Assembly: GCA_021404565.1 (NCBI GenBank)
Contig: JAAWWF010000027.1
Coordinates: forward strand, 124,001-188,000
Direction of reading: 5' to 3'
Length of the DNA: 64,000 bases
Source of the DNA: Roseivirga sp.
Lineage (GTDB): Bacteria; Bacteroidota; Bacteroidia; Cytophagales; Cyclobacteriaceae
Both the position numbers and the translations under genes were made by a program. Below, in pieces: positions 52,979-62,596 of this stretch; position 1 is the first letter of the stretch, and each line of letters starts with the position of its first letter. A model generated the notes under the pieces. It was not told the DNA's origin. It did no database searches and saw only the letters and a list, made by a program, of their open reading frames with translations.

Positions 52979-54658
52979 ATGAAGAAAGCAAAAACACTAC
53001 TGATATTGACACTTTGCCTGTCTCTAAACACCGTTTTCGCCCAGAAAAGCACTTCCTTTACTTTAGACCAGGTGCAGGTGATTCCTATTAAGGACAACCA
53101 GAATGACCGGAACTATGAGCTTTATATTGAGCTCCCCGAAGGCTACGCTGAAAACCCAGACAAACGGTACCCGGTGCTCTATTATACCGATGCCAAATGG
53201 CATTTGGAGGTTTTGGCTGTCAGCCAGGAATACATTATGACCGATTTGATCCTGGTGGGTATTTCCTGGCAAAAAGATATAAATGAAGCGCTGGTTGAAG
53301 AACATGGAGAGCACGTAAGCAGGTTTCGTGATTACTCGGTTGTTCCCTTAAGCGACCCTGAACGCCAGACCAAATATCAATTAGGACAGGCAGGTAATCA
53401 TCTGGCATTTATACGCGAAGATGTCTTTGCATTCGTAGAGAAAAATTACCGGACTATCCCTGAGAATCGCACCTATTTCGGGTATTCAGCAGGTGGTGTG
53501 TTTGGCTGTTACACGCTGCTTTCACTACCCAATACTTTCAAAAACTACATTCTGGGAAGCCCTGCGCTCAGGGGTGACATCCCCTACCTCACTGAGTTAG
53601 CTGCTACCACAAAAAATCAAAACCTGAATGCCAATGTCTTTATCTCTCATGGCACTGAAGAGGAAGAAGCGAGTGGCTATGTCGAACAGTTCATCACTTT
53701 ACTGAAAGGACGTAATGATCAGAGCTTGTCTATAACCCATCCGGTACTTGAAGGCAGCCATCAAACTGCTTTTCCTTTGACTGGAGTGCACAGTGTCACC
53801 TGGTTATCAAACTTAACAGAAGATGGTGAATTTCCAGTCTTGAAAGGTCCTTACTTAGGGCAAAAACCACCAGGCTTAACTCCTGAAATTTTTGCACCTG
53901 GTATTGTTTCGATCAATGGAAGGTTTGAGGGTGGTATTTCATTTTCTCCCGATTTCGATGAAATGTACTTTGGAGCCAGTAATGAAGATGAAGAAACACA
54001 TATTTATTTTTCAAAGCTCCGGAACAATCAATGGACTCCCATAAAAAGAGCAAATTTCACGAACGGGAGGAAAAAGGAAGAAATGCATCCATTCGTTAGC
54101 CCTGACGGTAAAAGGATTTATTTCACAGCTCTGGACTCTGCTTTTATGGATGAAAAAATCTGGTATGTAAATAGATTGGAGGGTTCCTGGAGTGAGGCCA
54201 TTCTACTTGAGTCACCTATCAATGACGACCTGGTGTTTTATCCTAATCAGGCAAGAAACGGAGATCTCTATTATTTCAATTTGTCACAATTCAAAATGTA
54301 TGCTGCTCTCAACAGTGACGGAGTGTTTCCCGAAACAAGAGAAATGGAAATTGAATTTGGTCACCACGGTTTCATTTCTCCATCGCAGGATTATTTGTTA
54401 GTGACTGATCGAAACAAAGAGGATGAAAGTAGAAAAGACAACGATATTTATGTCTACTTCAAAAATCAAGGCGGTACATGGTCGAAGCCCATTAACCTCG
54501 GAAATACAATCAATACTAATTTCAATGAAAAGAGCCCGAGTATCACTCCAGATGGTAAATATCTATTTTTTGGCAGAGACGAAAGGGACATAGAGCCTGG
54601 CCTATCAAATATCTACTGGGTGGATGCACAGATTATCGAAACCCTTAGGCCTAAATAG
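52979..54658 (+). CDS. Esterase (Fes/PF00756 type) fused to a PPG-type PD40 propeller
   Basis: 559 residues with a signal peptide (1-22). Residues 25-285 are an alpha/beta hydrolase: YPVLYYTDAKWHLEV, nucleophile Ser170 in YFGYSAGGVFG and probable catalytic His261 in EGSHQTAFP. Residues 290-559 are a PD40 propeller opening with PYLGQKPPGLTPEIFAPGIVSINGRFEGGISFSPDFDEMYF and ending SNIYWVDAQIIETLRPK. The propeller is most similar to that fused to the beta-lactamase-like domain at 37629, so the same propeller subtype has been joined to two unrelated hydrolases. A compact terminator follows. Confidence 0.92.
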   Translation: MKKAKTLLILTLCLSLNTVFAQKSTSFTLDQVQVIPIKDNQNDRNYELYIELPEGYAENPDKRYPVLYYTDAKWHLEVLAVSQEYIMTDLILVGISWQKDINEALVEEHGEHVSRFRDYSVVPLSDPERQTKYQLGQAGNHLAFIREDVFAFVEKNYRTIPENRTYFGYSAGGVFGCYTLLSLPNTFKNYILGSPALRGDIPYLTELAATTKNQNLNANVFISHGTEEEEASGYVEQFITLLKGRNDQSLSITHPVLEGSHQTAFPLTGVHSVTWLSNLTEDGEFPVLKGPYLGQKPPGLTPEIFAPGIVSINGRFEGGISFSPDFDEMYFGASNEDEETHIYFSKLRNNQWTPIKRANFTNGRKKEEMHPFVSPDGKRIYFTALDSAFMDEKIWYVNRLEGSWSEAILLESPINDDLVFYPNQARNGDLYYFNLSQFKMYAALNSDGVFPETREMEIEFGHHGFISPSQDYLLVTDRNKEDESRKDNDIYVYFKNQGGTWSKPINLGNTINTNFNEKSPSITPDGKYLFFGRDERDIEPGLSNIYWVDAQIIETLRPK

Positions 54659-54672
54659 GGCGGAGCGTATAG

Positions 54673-54694
54673 AAAAGGTCTAGTAGACCTTTTT
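54673..54694 (+). terminator. Rho-independent terminator
   Basis: AAAAGGTCT (54673-54681), loop AGT, AGACCTTTT (54685-54693) and one more T: a 9-bp stem whose 3' arm ends in the U-tract. It lies 15 bp after the esterase-PD40 stop codon. Confidence 0.75.
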
Positions 54695-54745
54695 AGTGAA
54701 CGAGCCAGCTGGCGGGTTGGAATTGTAAACACAAATTGGTAAACA

Positions 54746-55627
54746 ATGAAAACAAGGCTATTATTAATACTGACAATTGCTTTATCTCTTAACAGTACGC
54801 ATGCGCAAGAAAATCAGAAAAGTGCTTTCAGTTTTCCAACCATAGAGGGACCATACATGGGGCAACAGCCTCCCGGTTTGGTGGCAGAACCATTTGCTCC
54901 GGGAATCATCTCCAAGGCAGGCTGGGAGATAGAAGGTGTTTTTGCTCCCGGAATGGATGAATTTTACTTCACCACGCGCAGTGGCAAAGGTAAGCCTATC
55001 ACCGTCATTGGCTTCCGCAGGCAAAACAACGCCTGGAAGAAATACATTGAATTCAAACGCACGGGGGAAATATCGTTCTCACCTGATGGTTCACGCATGT
55101 ACATGGCGAAAGGCTATAAAGACCGCATTGGTGATGGCTGGTCAAAACGCAAAAGCCTTGGCCCACTGTTTGATCGCAAAGACTGGGGCATCATGCGCCT
55201 ATCGGCCTCTGCTCAAGGCACCTATGTTTTTGATGATTATAAAAACGATGACGTAATCCGCATATCAAGGCTAATAGACGGCAAGCGTCAAGCTCCGGAA
55301 GAAATGGGGCCAGTAGTAAACACAGGAGAATGGACGGCACATCCCTTTATTGCTCCGGATGAAAGCTACCTCATCTGGGACAGTGAGCGAGAAGGTGGCT
55401 ACGGAGAGTCTGATCTTTACATTAGTTTCAAACAGAGCGATGGAGCATGGGGTACCGCAATCAATATGGGCGATAAAGTCAATTCTGACAAATGGGAAGC
55501 CTTTGTAAGTGTTACCTCTGACGGTAAATACATACTCTTCAACAGGGCAATAGATGACGATTATGATAATGTCGACATCTACTGGGTGGATGCCAAAATT
55601 ATTGAGGATCTCAGGTCTAAGCAGTAA
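54746..55627 (+). CDS. PPG-type PD40 secreted protein
   Basis: 293 residues with a signal peptide (LLLILTIALSLNSTHAQ). Signature YMGQQPPGLVAEPFAPGIISKAGWEIEGVFAPGMDEFYFTT, then FSPDGSRMYMAKGYKDRIGDGWSKRKSLG, HPFIAPDESYLIWDSEREGGYGESDLYISFKQSDGAW and DIYWVDAKIIEDLRSKQ. Preceded by a terminator, so it probably has its own promoter. Confidence 0.89.
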   Translation: MKTRLLLILTIALSLNSTHAQENQKSAFSFPTIEGPYMGQQPPGLVAEPFAPGIISKAGWEIEGVFAPGMDEFYFTTRSGKGKPITVIGFRRQNNAWKKYIEFKRTGEISFSPDGSRMYMAKGYKDRIGDGWSKRKSLGPLFDRKDWGIMRLSASAQGTYVFDDYKNDDVIRISRLIDGKRQAPEEMGPVVNTGEWTAHPFIAPDESYLIWDSEREGGYGESDLYISFKQSDGAWGTAINMGDKVNSDKWEAFVSVTSDGKYILFNRAIDDDYDNVDIYWVDAKIIEDLRSKQ

Positions 55628-55781
55628 ACCATATAGCAAGTGCACAACCCAGACAGAGGTTTATTTTGAATCGCTTTCATAGCAGATGATTTAATTACAT
55701 GATAGGTTATCATATCTTTACTCAACCGGTGCTGGAACAATTTCATGTTTCGAATCGTCAAAGAACAAAACAATAACTCGC

Positions 55782-58172
55782 ATGCTTAAAAATTATATAA
55801 AGGTTGCTTTCCGAAGTCTGCTAAGACAACCTGGCTACACAGCCCTCAATATTATTGGACTTACGGTTGGTATTGCCTCTAGTTTAATAATCCTGCTATA
55901 TATTTTTCATGAAACGAGTTTTGATAAACAGCATTCCAAGGGGGATCGGATCTATCGCCTTTCAACGGAAATAACTGAGCCCGACAATTCATTTAAGTGG
56001 GCTAATATGACGAGCCGGGCAGCATTTACAGTTAAAAACGAAAACCCTGAGGTAGTACAAGCCACTCGAATGCAAGGCATTAGTCCTCAAGGTGGAAGGC
56101 GGTTTGATTATAATCAGGTTGATTACTTCCAGGAAAACGTCTATGCCGCTGACTCAACGATTTTCGAGTTGTTTGATTATGAATTTGTAGCCGGTGATCC
56201 TAAAACTGCATTGGAAGCGCCTAATTCGATAGTCATCAATCAGTCCATGGCAACAAAGATCTTTAAAAATGAAAATCCCATTGGTCAAACCATTCGAAGC
56301 GGTGGAAACAGGGAAATGTCCTTGCAAGTTACAGGCGTATATAAAGACATGCCTAAGACTTCTCACCTGATAGCTGAGGCTTTGGTATCCTGGAAGACGA
56401 TCTTTCCAGGCGAAGATACGGGCTGGGGAGGCTGGGGAGTCTTCTCCTATGTTTTAGTGAATGACGGTGTCACGAAAGAAGCCTTACAAGTGAAGCTTGA
56501 TTCGACTGTTGCCAAATACATAGACCCGATCTTTGAGCCGATTAATATCAAGGTCAAAATGATCCCGGTCCCTTTAAAAAGTATCCATTTGACTTCAGAC
56601 TTTGAATATGAACCAGTGCCAGCCGGCAATATTCAATATGTTCAAATCTTCACTGCAATAGCCATTTTCCTCATCATTATTGCGAGTATCAACTATATGA
56701 ACCTGGCAACAGCACGATCTGTCAAGCGGTCTATGGAAGTGGGCTTAAGAAAAGTAATGGGTGCCCAAAGAAGCGGTTTAATAGGTCAGTTTTTAACTGA
56801 ATCAATTCTAATTACGCTGATATCGCTGATCTTAAGCATACTTGTCATGATGGCTGTTGTTCCAGGAATAAACAGCATTGTGGGTACTAGTTTGGCTATC
56901 GAGGGATTACTTCATACCAATGTCATATTAGCGGTCATCGGTATCGTGTTTATCACAGGCTTTATGGGTGGTTGCTATCCTGCTTTCTTTTTGTCTTCTT
57001 TTCAGCCAGCGGCTGTGCTCAAAGGCGGAGGAAAATCTGGCAACAAATTATTAAGGAAGGTCCTGGTGACACTACAGTTTTCCATTTCCATCTTCATGCT
57101 CATTGGTACTTTGGTTATTTATGCTCAAATGCAATTTGTCAGGAACAAGGATTTAGGTTTTGACAAAGAGCAGATGATGCAAATCGACTTTAGAAGTAGA
57201 GCAGATGTGGAGAAATGGAATATCCTTAAAAATGAATTGGTTCAAAATGCCAATATCGGTGGGACCGGATCATCAAGTACGACTCCTGGAAATGATTATG
57301 GAAAAAACGTATTCTCAATCGAGACTGAAGAAGGCCCCATGGACCCCCGTGGATTAGACAACTATAGGGTTGACTATGATTTCTTTCCTACCCTGGGTAT
57401 TGAGGTGGTTCAGGGAAGAAACTTCTCATTGGATTATGCTTCTGATTCTTCTCAGGCTGTAATGGTAAATGAAGCCATGGTGCGAAGAATGAATTGGACA
57501 AACCCAATCGGTAAAAAGATTAATCTGACTGGAAATGACTCTTTACCTCCTGCCCTGGTCGTGGGTGTGGTTAAGGATTTCCATCAACAATCACTTTACG
57601 ACCCAATCACCGCCCTGATGTTTATCCCAAGCCGTATCAATGGTTCCGCCATTGTTAAAATCACCGGAGACATCAACTCTACTATTGACTATATTCAAGA
57701 GGCATGGGAAAGAACCTACCCTACCACAGCATTTGAGTATGTGTTTATTGATGAGCAATTCATGGAGAACTACGAGGCTGATCAAATCCGTGGCCAATTA
57801 TTCTTAGGTTTTTCCGGCATGACCATCTTGATCGCTTGTTTGGGATTATTAGGTTTGGCTTCCTACACTGCAGAGCAGCGCTCAAAGGAAATCAGCATTA
57901 GAAAAGTGCTTGGCGCTAATACACAAGGTCTGATTAACCTGCTCATTAAAGACTTTGTCATTCTCATCGTCATTGCTGCCATACCAGCCTCGGTATTAGG
58001 TTATTTTTCCATGATGGGTTGGCTGGAAAATTTCCAATTCCACATCACTCCGGGTTTTACCATATTTGCAACCGTACTGGTAGGTACTGTTATGGTAACG
58101 GTGCTCACTACGGGTTATCATGCCCGTAAAGCTGCCACCGCTAACCCAGCCCAGAAGCTGAGGAGTGAATAA
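55782..58172 (+). CDS. FtsX/MacB-type permease (cluster copy 3)
   Basis: 796 residues, colinear with copies 1 and 2: MLKNYIKVAFRSLLRQPGYTALNIIGLTVGIASS, MEVGLRKVMGAQRSGLIGQFLTESI, SKEISIRKVLGANTQGLINLLIKD, HARKAATANPAQKLRSE. The soluble domains mix features seen in copy 1 and copy 2, suggesting tandem duplication with later exchange. It is the last gene of the cluster; a MITE-like element follows. Confidence 0.92.
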   Translation: MLKNYIKVAFRSLLRQPGYTALNIIGLTVGIASSLIILLYIFHETSFDKQHSKGDRIYRLSTEITEPDNSFKWANMTSRAAFTVKNENPEVVQATRMQGISPQGGRRFDYNQVDYFQENVYAADSTIFELFDYEFVAGDPKTALEAPNSIVINQSMATKIFKNENPIGQTIRSGGNREMSLQVTGVYKDMPKTSHLIAEALVSWKTIFPGEDTGWGGWGVFSYVLVNDGVTKEALQVKLDSTVAKYIDPIFEPINIKVKMIPVPLKSIHLTSDFEYEPVPAGNIQYVQIFTAIAIFLIIIASINYMNLATARSVKRSMEVGLRKVMGAQRSGLIGQFLTESILITLISLILSILVMMAVVPGINSIVGTSLAIEGLLHTNVILAVIGIVFITGFMGGCYPAFFLSSFQPAAVLKGGGKSGNKLLRKVLVTLQFSISIFMLIGTLVIYAQMQFVRNKDLGFDKEQMMQIDFRSRADVEKWNILKNELVQNANIGGTGSSSTTPGNDYGKNVFSIETEEGPMDPRGLDNYRVDYDFFPTLGIEVVQGRNFSLDYASDSSQAVMVNEAMVRRMNWTNPIGKKINLTGNDSLPPALVVGVVKDFHQQSLYDPITALMFIPSRINGSAIVKITGDINSTIDYIQEAWERTYPTTAFEYVFIDEQFMENYEADQIRGQLFLGFSGMTILIACLGLLGLASYTAEQRSKEISIRKVLGANTQGLINLLIKDFVILIVIAAIPASVLGYFSMMGWLENFQFHITPGFTIFATVLVGTVMVTVLTTGYHARKAATANPAQKLRSE

Positions 58173-58198
58173 GGAGCACAATAAATGAAAGCCAAAAG

Positions 58199-58329
58199 GA
58201 GGATGTCTTAAAAGTCATAAAACCAGTCATTCTGAATTAATTTCAGAATCTCTTCTAACTGATCCTCAATCACTTACAGATACTGAAACGAGTTCAGTAT
58301 GACCGAAAGTTTACTTTTGAGACATCCTC
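58199..58329. mobile_element. MITE-like element with terminal inverted repeats
   Basis: GAGGATGTCTTAAAAGT (58199-58215) and ACTTTTGAGACATCCTC (58313-58329) are inverted repeats matching at 16 of 17 positions. Inside lie two stems: ATTCTGAA/TTCAGAAT (58229-58249) and ATACTGAA/TTCAGTAT (58280-58300). At 131 bp without coding capacity it looks like a miniature or REP/BIME-type element. A third partial copy of the end (GAGGATGTCC) occurs at 58368-58377. The remaining sequence to 58584 is AT-rich with no gene. Confidence 0.65.
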
Positions 58330-58584
58330 TACCAATTATCCCTTCCAATGGAAAGGCTTTCTATTAAGAGGATGTCCAAATCATTGTAGCAATAGCCCGA
58401 AAGAATAAGCTTTAGCAATAGAGACTCATTCAGAAAACTAATCAACAGAATACATTGTTTGATATACACAGATTTTTATGTAAATTATTACATTTTTTAA
58501 CAAATCAAATCGCACTCAGCGTATATCATTATGACTTTTTTTACTTTTCGCATAACTCCACTGAGGATATGTAAAGCATTTTTC

Positions 58585-60345
58585 ATGCATATCAAACGGC
58601 TAATGACAGCCACTGTGGCTTTTGTCATTATTCTCAGCCTCAATTGTTCTCCAAAAATCTCTGATTCCATTGACAACGAATTATCTCGTGAAACTCATGT
58701 GGCCTTTGCAGGAGGTGGATGGAGGGCACACACCGGCCATTCTGCCTGGATAATGTCCTTATTGCAAGCCAACAACAATCCAGGCGGTTGCTCCCTTACC
58801 AGCCCCACTGGTAACGCTACCTGCCTCCAGTCAGCATTTAAAAATATTAAGACCATTTCGTCCAATTCGGGAGGCAGTTGGTTCAGCACCATGTTGATGT
58901 ACGATGCCGGTTTTGTTAATCAAATTACAAATCAAAATGCCATTTCGAATTGGGGGTCAACTGTCAGCGGTACCTATCAAGGATGGCTCGGCAGACAGAA
59001 AAATGCCTTTGCAGGATTTACTGACTGTAGTAAGAAAAAAGGTAACGCTTATCTGGAATGTGTCATCAAAGATTACTTTAGTGGTTCTTCTTTAGATCCT
59101 TACCCGAATTGGAACTTGGTGGTTCAGAATCTAGTGTACAAAGGCTACCAATGGCAATCTTATGGTAAATTAAATGACCGTAATCATCTCAACTGGGCCA
59201 AAGACAAAACTTTATTAATGGCCGGTACCTGGCTCACGAATTCCGTATTACTTAATGACCAGGACAACGAAACCTATTACCAGGTCTGTGCCCCCGGCAA
59301 CACGGTCGTGCTGAACGGAGAAAATGGTGGAAGCTGTATAACACAAGGGGGAGCTACTGAATTATTACCAGATATATTGCCAGTTACGTTTACCAGTCTG
59401 GCAGAAACCGGACCTACCCGGCAAAAACCATCATTTATTGGTACCACATCCAGCACCTATCCCATGGGATACTCAGGAACTCCCAAAAAAGATCCACAAA
59501 CCGCGACCAATTCGCTTGTCACAGGAGCCAATCAAACCGACTATGTACCAGTGATATCAGCTGCCACAGCCTCCAGCGCAGCCACTGGATACTCAACGAG
59601 TTATAATGTAATGAAGAGTAAATGTGATACTTGGGACTGCGTATATCATGCCCAGGAATTGTCAGTAGCTTTTAGCATCCCAAACGGAACTACCCAGGTA
59701 AATCATATAGACAATATCACCATTAATCAAATGAGTCTAAAAACGCTACGTGATAACAGACTGCTTAGAGTAGCTGATGGAGGGGTCATTGACAATTCAG
59801 GCATCATACAACTGATTGGCTACCTGCAATTGAACAGCAAGGGTAATGGATTTAACATTGTTGCATTTGATGAGGTGCAGAGCAATGACTCAAGACCGGT
59901 AGATCGATCAAAATATCCAAGTTCGGATATATCATATTTATTTAATGACTCCCCCACCGGAAAATACTGTGAAGATGGTTGGTGTGTTCAATTACCAAAA
60001 CTTAAAATTTTGGAACTGCCCCCTGCTGTAAATCCTATTGCACATTATACCTGGACTGTTGTAACACCGGATGGTCAGCCAACTTCAGATAAGCTGGATT
60101 ATTACATCTACACAGTCAAAACTGTATCAAATTCAACATTCAATATTGCAGGTGGTAGTACGGGAACTTTACACGTCTTTTCATCTCAATTTGGAACTGC
60201 AACCACTGCACCTGATAATCAGGGTGCTTTTGCCAGTTATGAAAGTATGATCAAGAATTTTGGTCCCACTTTGCAAAAGATGCCAGACAATGGCACATCA
60301 CCGCTCTCCGGGCTGGAAATCCTAAAACAAGCTTTCGGGCTGTAA
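58585..60345 (+). CDS. cPLA2-like (lysophospholipase-type) lipoprotein
   Basis: 586 residues from the ATG at 58585, which gives a lipoprotein signal (MHIKRLMTATVAFVIILSLNC); an earlier ATG at 58531 would add 18 residues. Hallmarks of the cytosolic phospholipase A2 / patatin-like fold are visible: oxyanion hole GGGWRA (43-48), nucleophile Ser95 in SSNSGGSWFS and catalytic Asp398 in RVADGGVIDNSGI. Eukaryotic cPLA2 has GGGxRA, GxSGS and a similar Asp loop. Ten or more cysteines suggest an oxidising compartment. Likely a surface or periplasmic (lyso)phospholipase. Monocistronic, with a strong terminator. Confidence 0.82.
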   Translation: MHIKRLMTATVAFVIILSLNCSPKISDSIDNELSRETHVAFAGGGWRAHTGHSAWIMSLLQANNNPGGCSLTSPTGNATCLQSAFKNIKTISSNSGGSWFSTMLMYDAGFVNQITNQNAISNWGSTVSGTYQGWLGRQKNAFAGFTDCSKKKGNAYLECVIKDYFSGSSLDPYPNWNLVVQNLVYKGYQWQSYGKLNDRNHLNWAKDKTLLMAGTWLTNSVLLNDQDNETYYQVCAPGNTVVLNGENGGSCITQGGATELLPDILPVTFTSLAETGPTRQKPSFIGTTSSTYPMGYSGTPKKDPQTATNSLVTGANQTDYVPVISAATASSAATGYSTSYNVMKSKCDTWDCVYHAQELSVAFSIPNGTTQVNHIDNITINQMSLKTLRDNRLLRVADGGVIDNSGIIQLIGYLQLNSKGNGFNIVAFDEVQSNDSRPVDRSKYPSSDISYLFNDSPTGKYCEDGWCVQLPKLKILELPPAVNPIAHYTWTVVTPDGQPTSDKLDYYIYTVKTVSNSTFNIAGGSTGTLHVFSSQFGTATTAPDNQGAFASYESMIKNFGPTLQKMPDNGTSPLSGLEILKQAFGL

Positions 60346-60372
60346 AAAGATTGCTCATATATCTATCAGAAG

Positions 60373-60399
60373 ACCTACCGGAAAAGGGTAGGTTTTTTT
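60373..60399 (+). terminator. Rho-independent terminator
   Basis: ACCTACC (60373-60379), loop GGAAAAG, GGTAGGT (60387-60393), then a run of seven Ts ending at 60399. It terminates the cPLA2-like gene. Confidence 0.88.
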
Positions 60400-60452
60400 G
60401 TGCAAAACTGACTCTTAGGGAAAGAGTCTTTCCGGGGTCCAAACTGATAATA

Positions 60453-62222
60453 CTAGCGATTCAGGATCAACCGGCCCGTTTTCATGAGTCCTCTGTCATC
60501 GGCAGCGACCTTGTAAAGGTAAACACCGCTGTTGACCCTGGTTCCCAGAACATTCGTACCGTCCCAATAGAAACCAGGCTGATTATCATGGAACTCAAGC
60601 ACATCCAAGACCTTCACTCTGTCACCGTCAGCTGAGTAGATTTCAAGCCTTAAGCCCTGACTAAGGCCGGCTTTTACAGGAATAAAGGTTCTGGTAGAAA
60701 ATGGATTTGGAAAGCTATGCGCAATTAATGGTTCAGTTCCTTCAGTACTTGTCACCACAGGCCTTTTAAGACCCGTATTGGTAATATTTTGGTCCTCAGT
60801 CACTGTAAAGTACTTGTTCACGGGCAGGTTGGTATAAGACTCCTGTATGCCCGAAGGCCATTTGATGATCATTTCATCAATTACCTCTGTTGTGCCAAAA
60901 CCGAAGTGCAAAACCAGGCTGTTTTGAGAAGCATAGCCCGTGGCACCCGTAATCTGATCCATTTGTATTTTATCACCTGTTCTGACCGTAATCGTGGTAC
61001 CAATAGCAGAAGTATTACTGACCGTCCCTACCGCCTTGACCAAAATGGAGTTATTCTCTTCAAGGTTATTGACATACAGTCGGTTTCTGGCAGTACGCCC
61101 CCAGTTGGCCACGATAAGATCCACAAAGCCATCATTGTTGACATCTGCCGATGCGGTACCAAAAGAAGCATATGGACTTTCGATATTAGAGTTGCTGCTT
61201 ACATGCAGAAACGAGCTTCCATCGTCATCATTTCGATAAAGCATATTGGGTCTTGATGAGATAAACTGATGATTTGCCAGGTAGATATCCTGATCACCGT
61301 CATTGTCAAAATCAAACCAGAAGGTACCCCAGCCCATTCCGGCATCATCCACATCAAAATCTCCACCCTTGTCGGTAAAGGTGCCGTCTCCATTGTTCTC
61401 AAACAGAAAGTTCACCCCGAAATTGGTCACGTAAATATCATAGTCGCCATCGTGATCCATATCTCCGAAGTCAACTCCCATGCAGGAACAATGAAAGTCA
61501 AGGCCTGAGCCTACTGAAATGTCCTGAAATTTTCCTTCACCCACATTTTCAAAGAGTGCATTGGTTTCTCCATCATTCAATACATACAGGTCCTGATCGC
61601 CATCTCCATCCATATCAAAAAAAATAGTCCCCATGGCCGGGCCGGTATTCAAGGCCCCCGACTCCTGCGTTACATCCTCAAAAGTATTGTCTCCTTTGTT
61701 TTTGTACAGCACATTTTCTGTATTGAAATTGTGCACATAAATATCCAACAGGCCATCATTGTCTACGTCCGCAAACTGCACAGACCTGGGATCAAAGGGA
61801 TCACCTACCCCGGCTGATATCGTGATATCTTCAAAGGTCAGATCCCCCTTGTTCAGGTAAAGTGTATTCGAAGCATCAGTGTTGCCCACATACAAATCCA
61901 GAAACCCATCGTTATTGATATCTCCCCAGGTGGCAGCCGTAGTTACACTCATGCTGTTGACCCCGGCCGATGCCGCGATTTCCTCGAAAACGAGGTCTCC
62001 TTTATTCAAATACAATTTGTTGGGGACGCCAGCTTCTCTCACGGCAATGTATACATCCTCGAGGCCATCGTTATTGAAATCACCAAAAGAAATTCCATGA
62101 TTGCTACCCAGATCAAAGATTCCCGAATGGGCAGATTTGTCGTCAAAACCTGTCTGAGCATGTAAGCCACTTATTGCTGAGAAAAGTAGTAATCCTCCAA
62201 TAACAATCCTCATCCTCTTCAT
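60453..62222 (-). CDS. FG-GAP/VCBS - ASPIC/UnbV protein with T9SS sorting tail
   Basis: 589 residues from the ATG at 62222 (MKRMRIVIGGLLLFSAISGLHAQ signal peptide); a frame start at 62273 is rejected. About seven FG-GAP/VCBS repeats with calcium-binding DxDxDG-type loops (GDFNNDGLEDVYIA, GDINNDGFLDLYVGN, ADVDNDGLLDIYVHN, FDMDGDGDQDLYVLN, FDFDNDGDQDIYLAN, ADVNNDGFVDLIVAN). Then an ASPIC/UnbV domain (VGTTITVRTGDKIQMDQITGATGYASQNSLVLHFGFG) and a type A T9SS C-terminal domain (HSFPNPFSTRTFIPVKAGL ... SGVYLYKVAADDRGLMKTGRLILNR). Exported by the type IX system and displayed or released. Confidence 0.93.
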   Translation of the reverse strand: MKRMRIVIGGLLLFSAISGLHAQTGFDDKSAHSGIFDLGSNHGISFGDFNNDGLEDVYIAVREAGVPNKLYLNKGDLVFEEIAASAGVNSMSVTTAATWGDINNDGFLDLYVGNTDASNTLYLNKGDLTFEDITISAGVGDPFDPRSVQFADVDNDGLLDIYVHNFNTENVLYKNKGDNTFEDVTQESGALNTGPAMGTIFFDMDGDGDQDLYVLNDGETNALFENVGEGKFQDISVGSGLDFHCSCMGVDFGDMDHDGDYDIYVTNFGVNFLFENNGDGTFTDKGGDFDVDDAGMGWGTFWFDFDNDGDQDIYLANHQFISSRPNMLYRNDDDGSSFLHVSSNSNIESPYASFGTASADVNNDGFVDLIVANWGRTARNRLYVNNLEENNSILVKAVGTVSNTSAIGTTITVRTGDKIQMDQITGATGYASQNSLVLHFGFGTTEVIDEMIIKWPSGIQESYTNLPVNKYFTVTEDQNITNTGLKRPVVTSTEGTEPLIAHSFPNPFSTRTFIPVKAGLSQGLRLEIYSADGDRVKVLDVLEFHDNQPGFYWDGTNVLGTRVNSGVYLYKVAADDRGLMKTGRLILNR

Positions 62223-62596
62223 AGATTTAAAGATAACATAGATGTATTCGGTTGAGCAGTCAAAGGCCCACAAAAAGGCTCAAAATGCCATTTTGATGAA
62301 ATATTGTAGTATTGGTTGATGGGCTTTTTGTCGCCCCCCACTCCTCTTTTGCCGCATGCAGATTAAAACCGAGGCACTCCAGGCTTTCTTCACTCCCCGC
62401 TGAGGCTTAGCCGATAAAATCACCTCTTGCTCCCAAAAGGTCAAACTTTACTATTTTGAAATTCTTTCAGCAGTACAAACGAATTACAAAACCTTGGCGA
62501 CTACTCGTCATGCTTTACTGATTGCAGATTGAACTTGGCAGGAGTATCGAAATCCGGGAATTTGATTATCTTCATACAAATCATTCGAAAACCGTC
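62223..62596. other. Intergenic stretch between divergent genes
   Basis: Nothing convincing. The plus-strand frame of the next gene stays open from a TTG at 62522, but this part (RSIEIREFDYLHTNHSK) does not look conserved. No clear promoter match. Confidence 0.3.

Noticed and set aside
47014-58172. Possible complete MacAB-TolC type efflux system
   Set aside because: No ATP-binding protein, membrane fusion protein or outer membrane channel gene occurs in the window.
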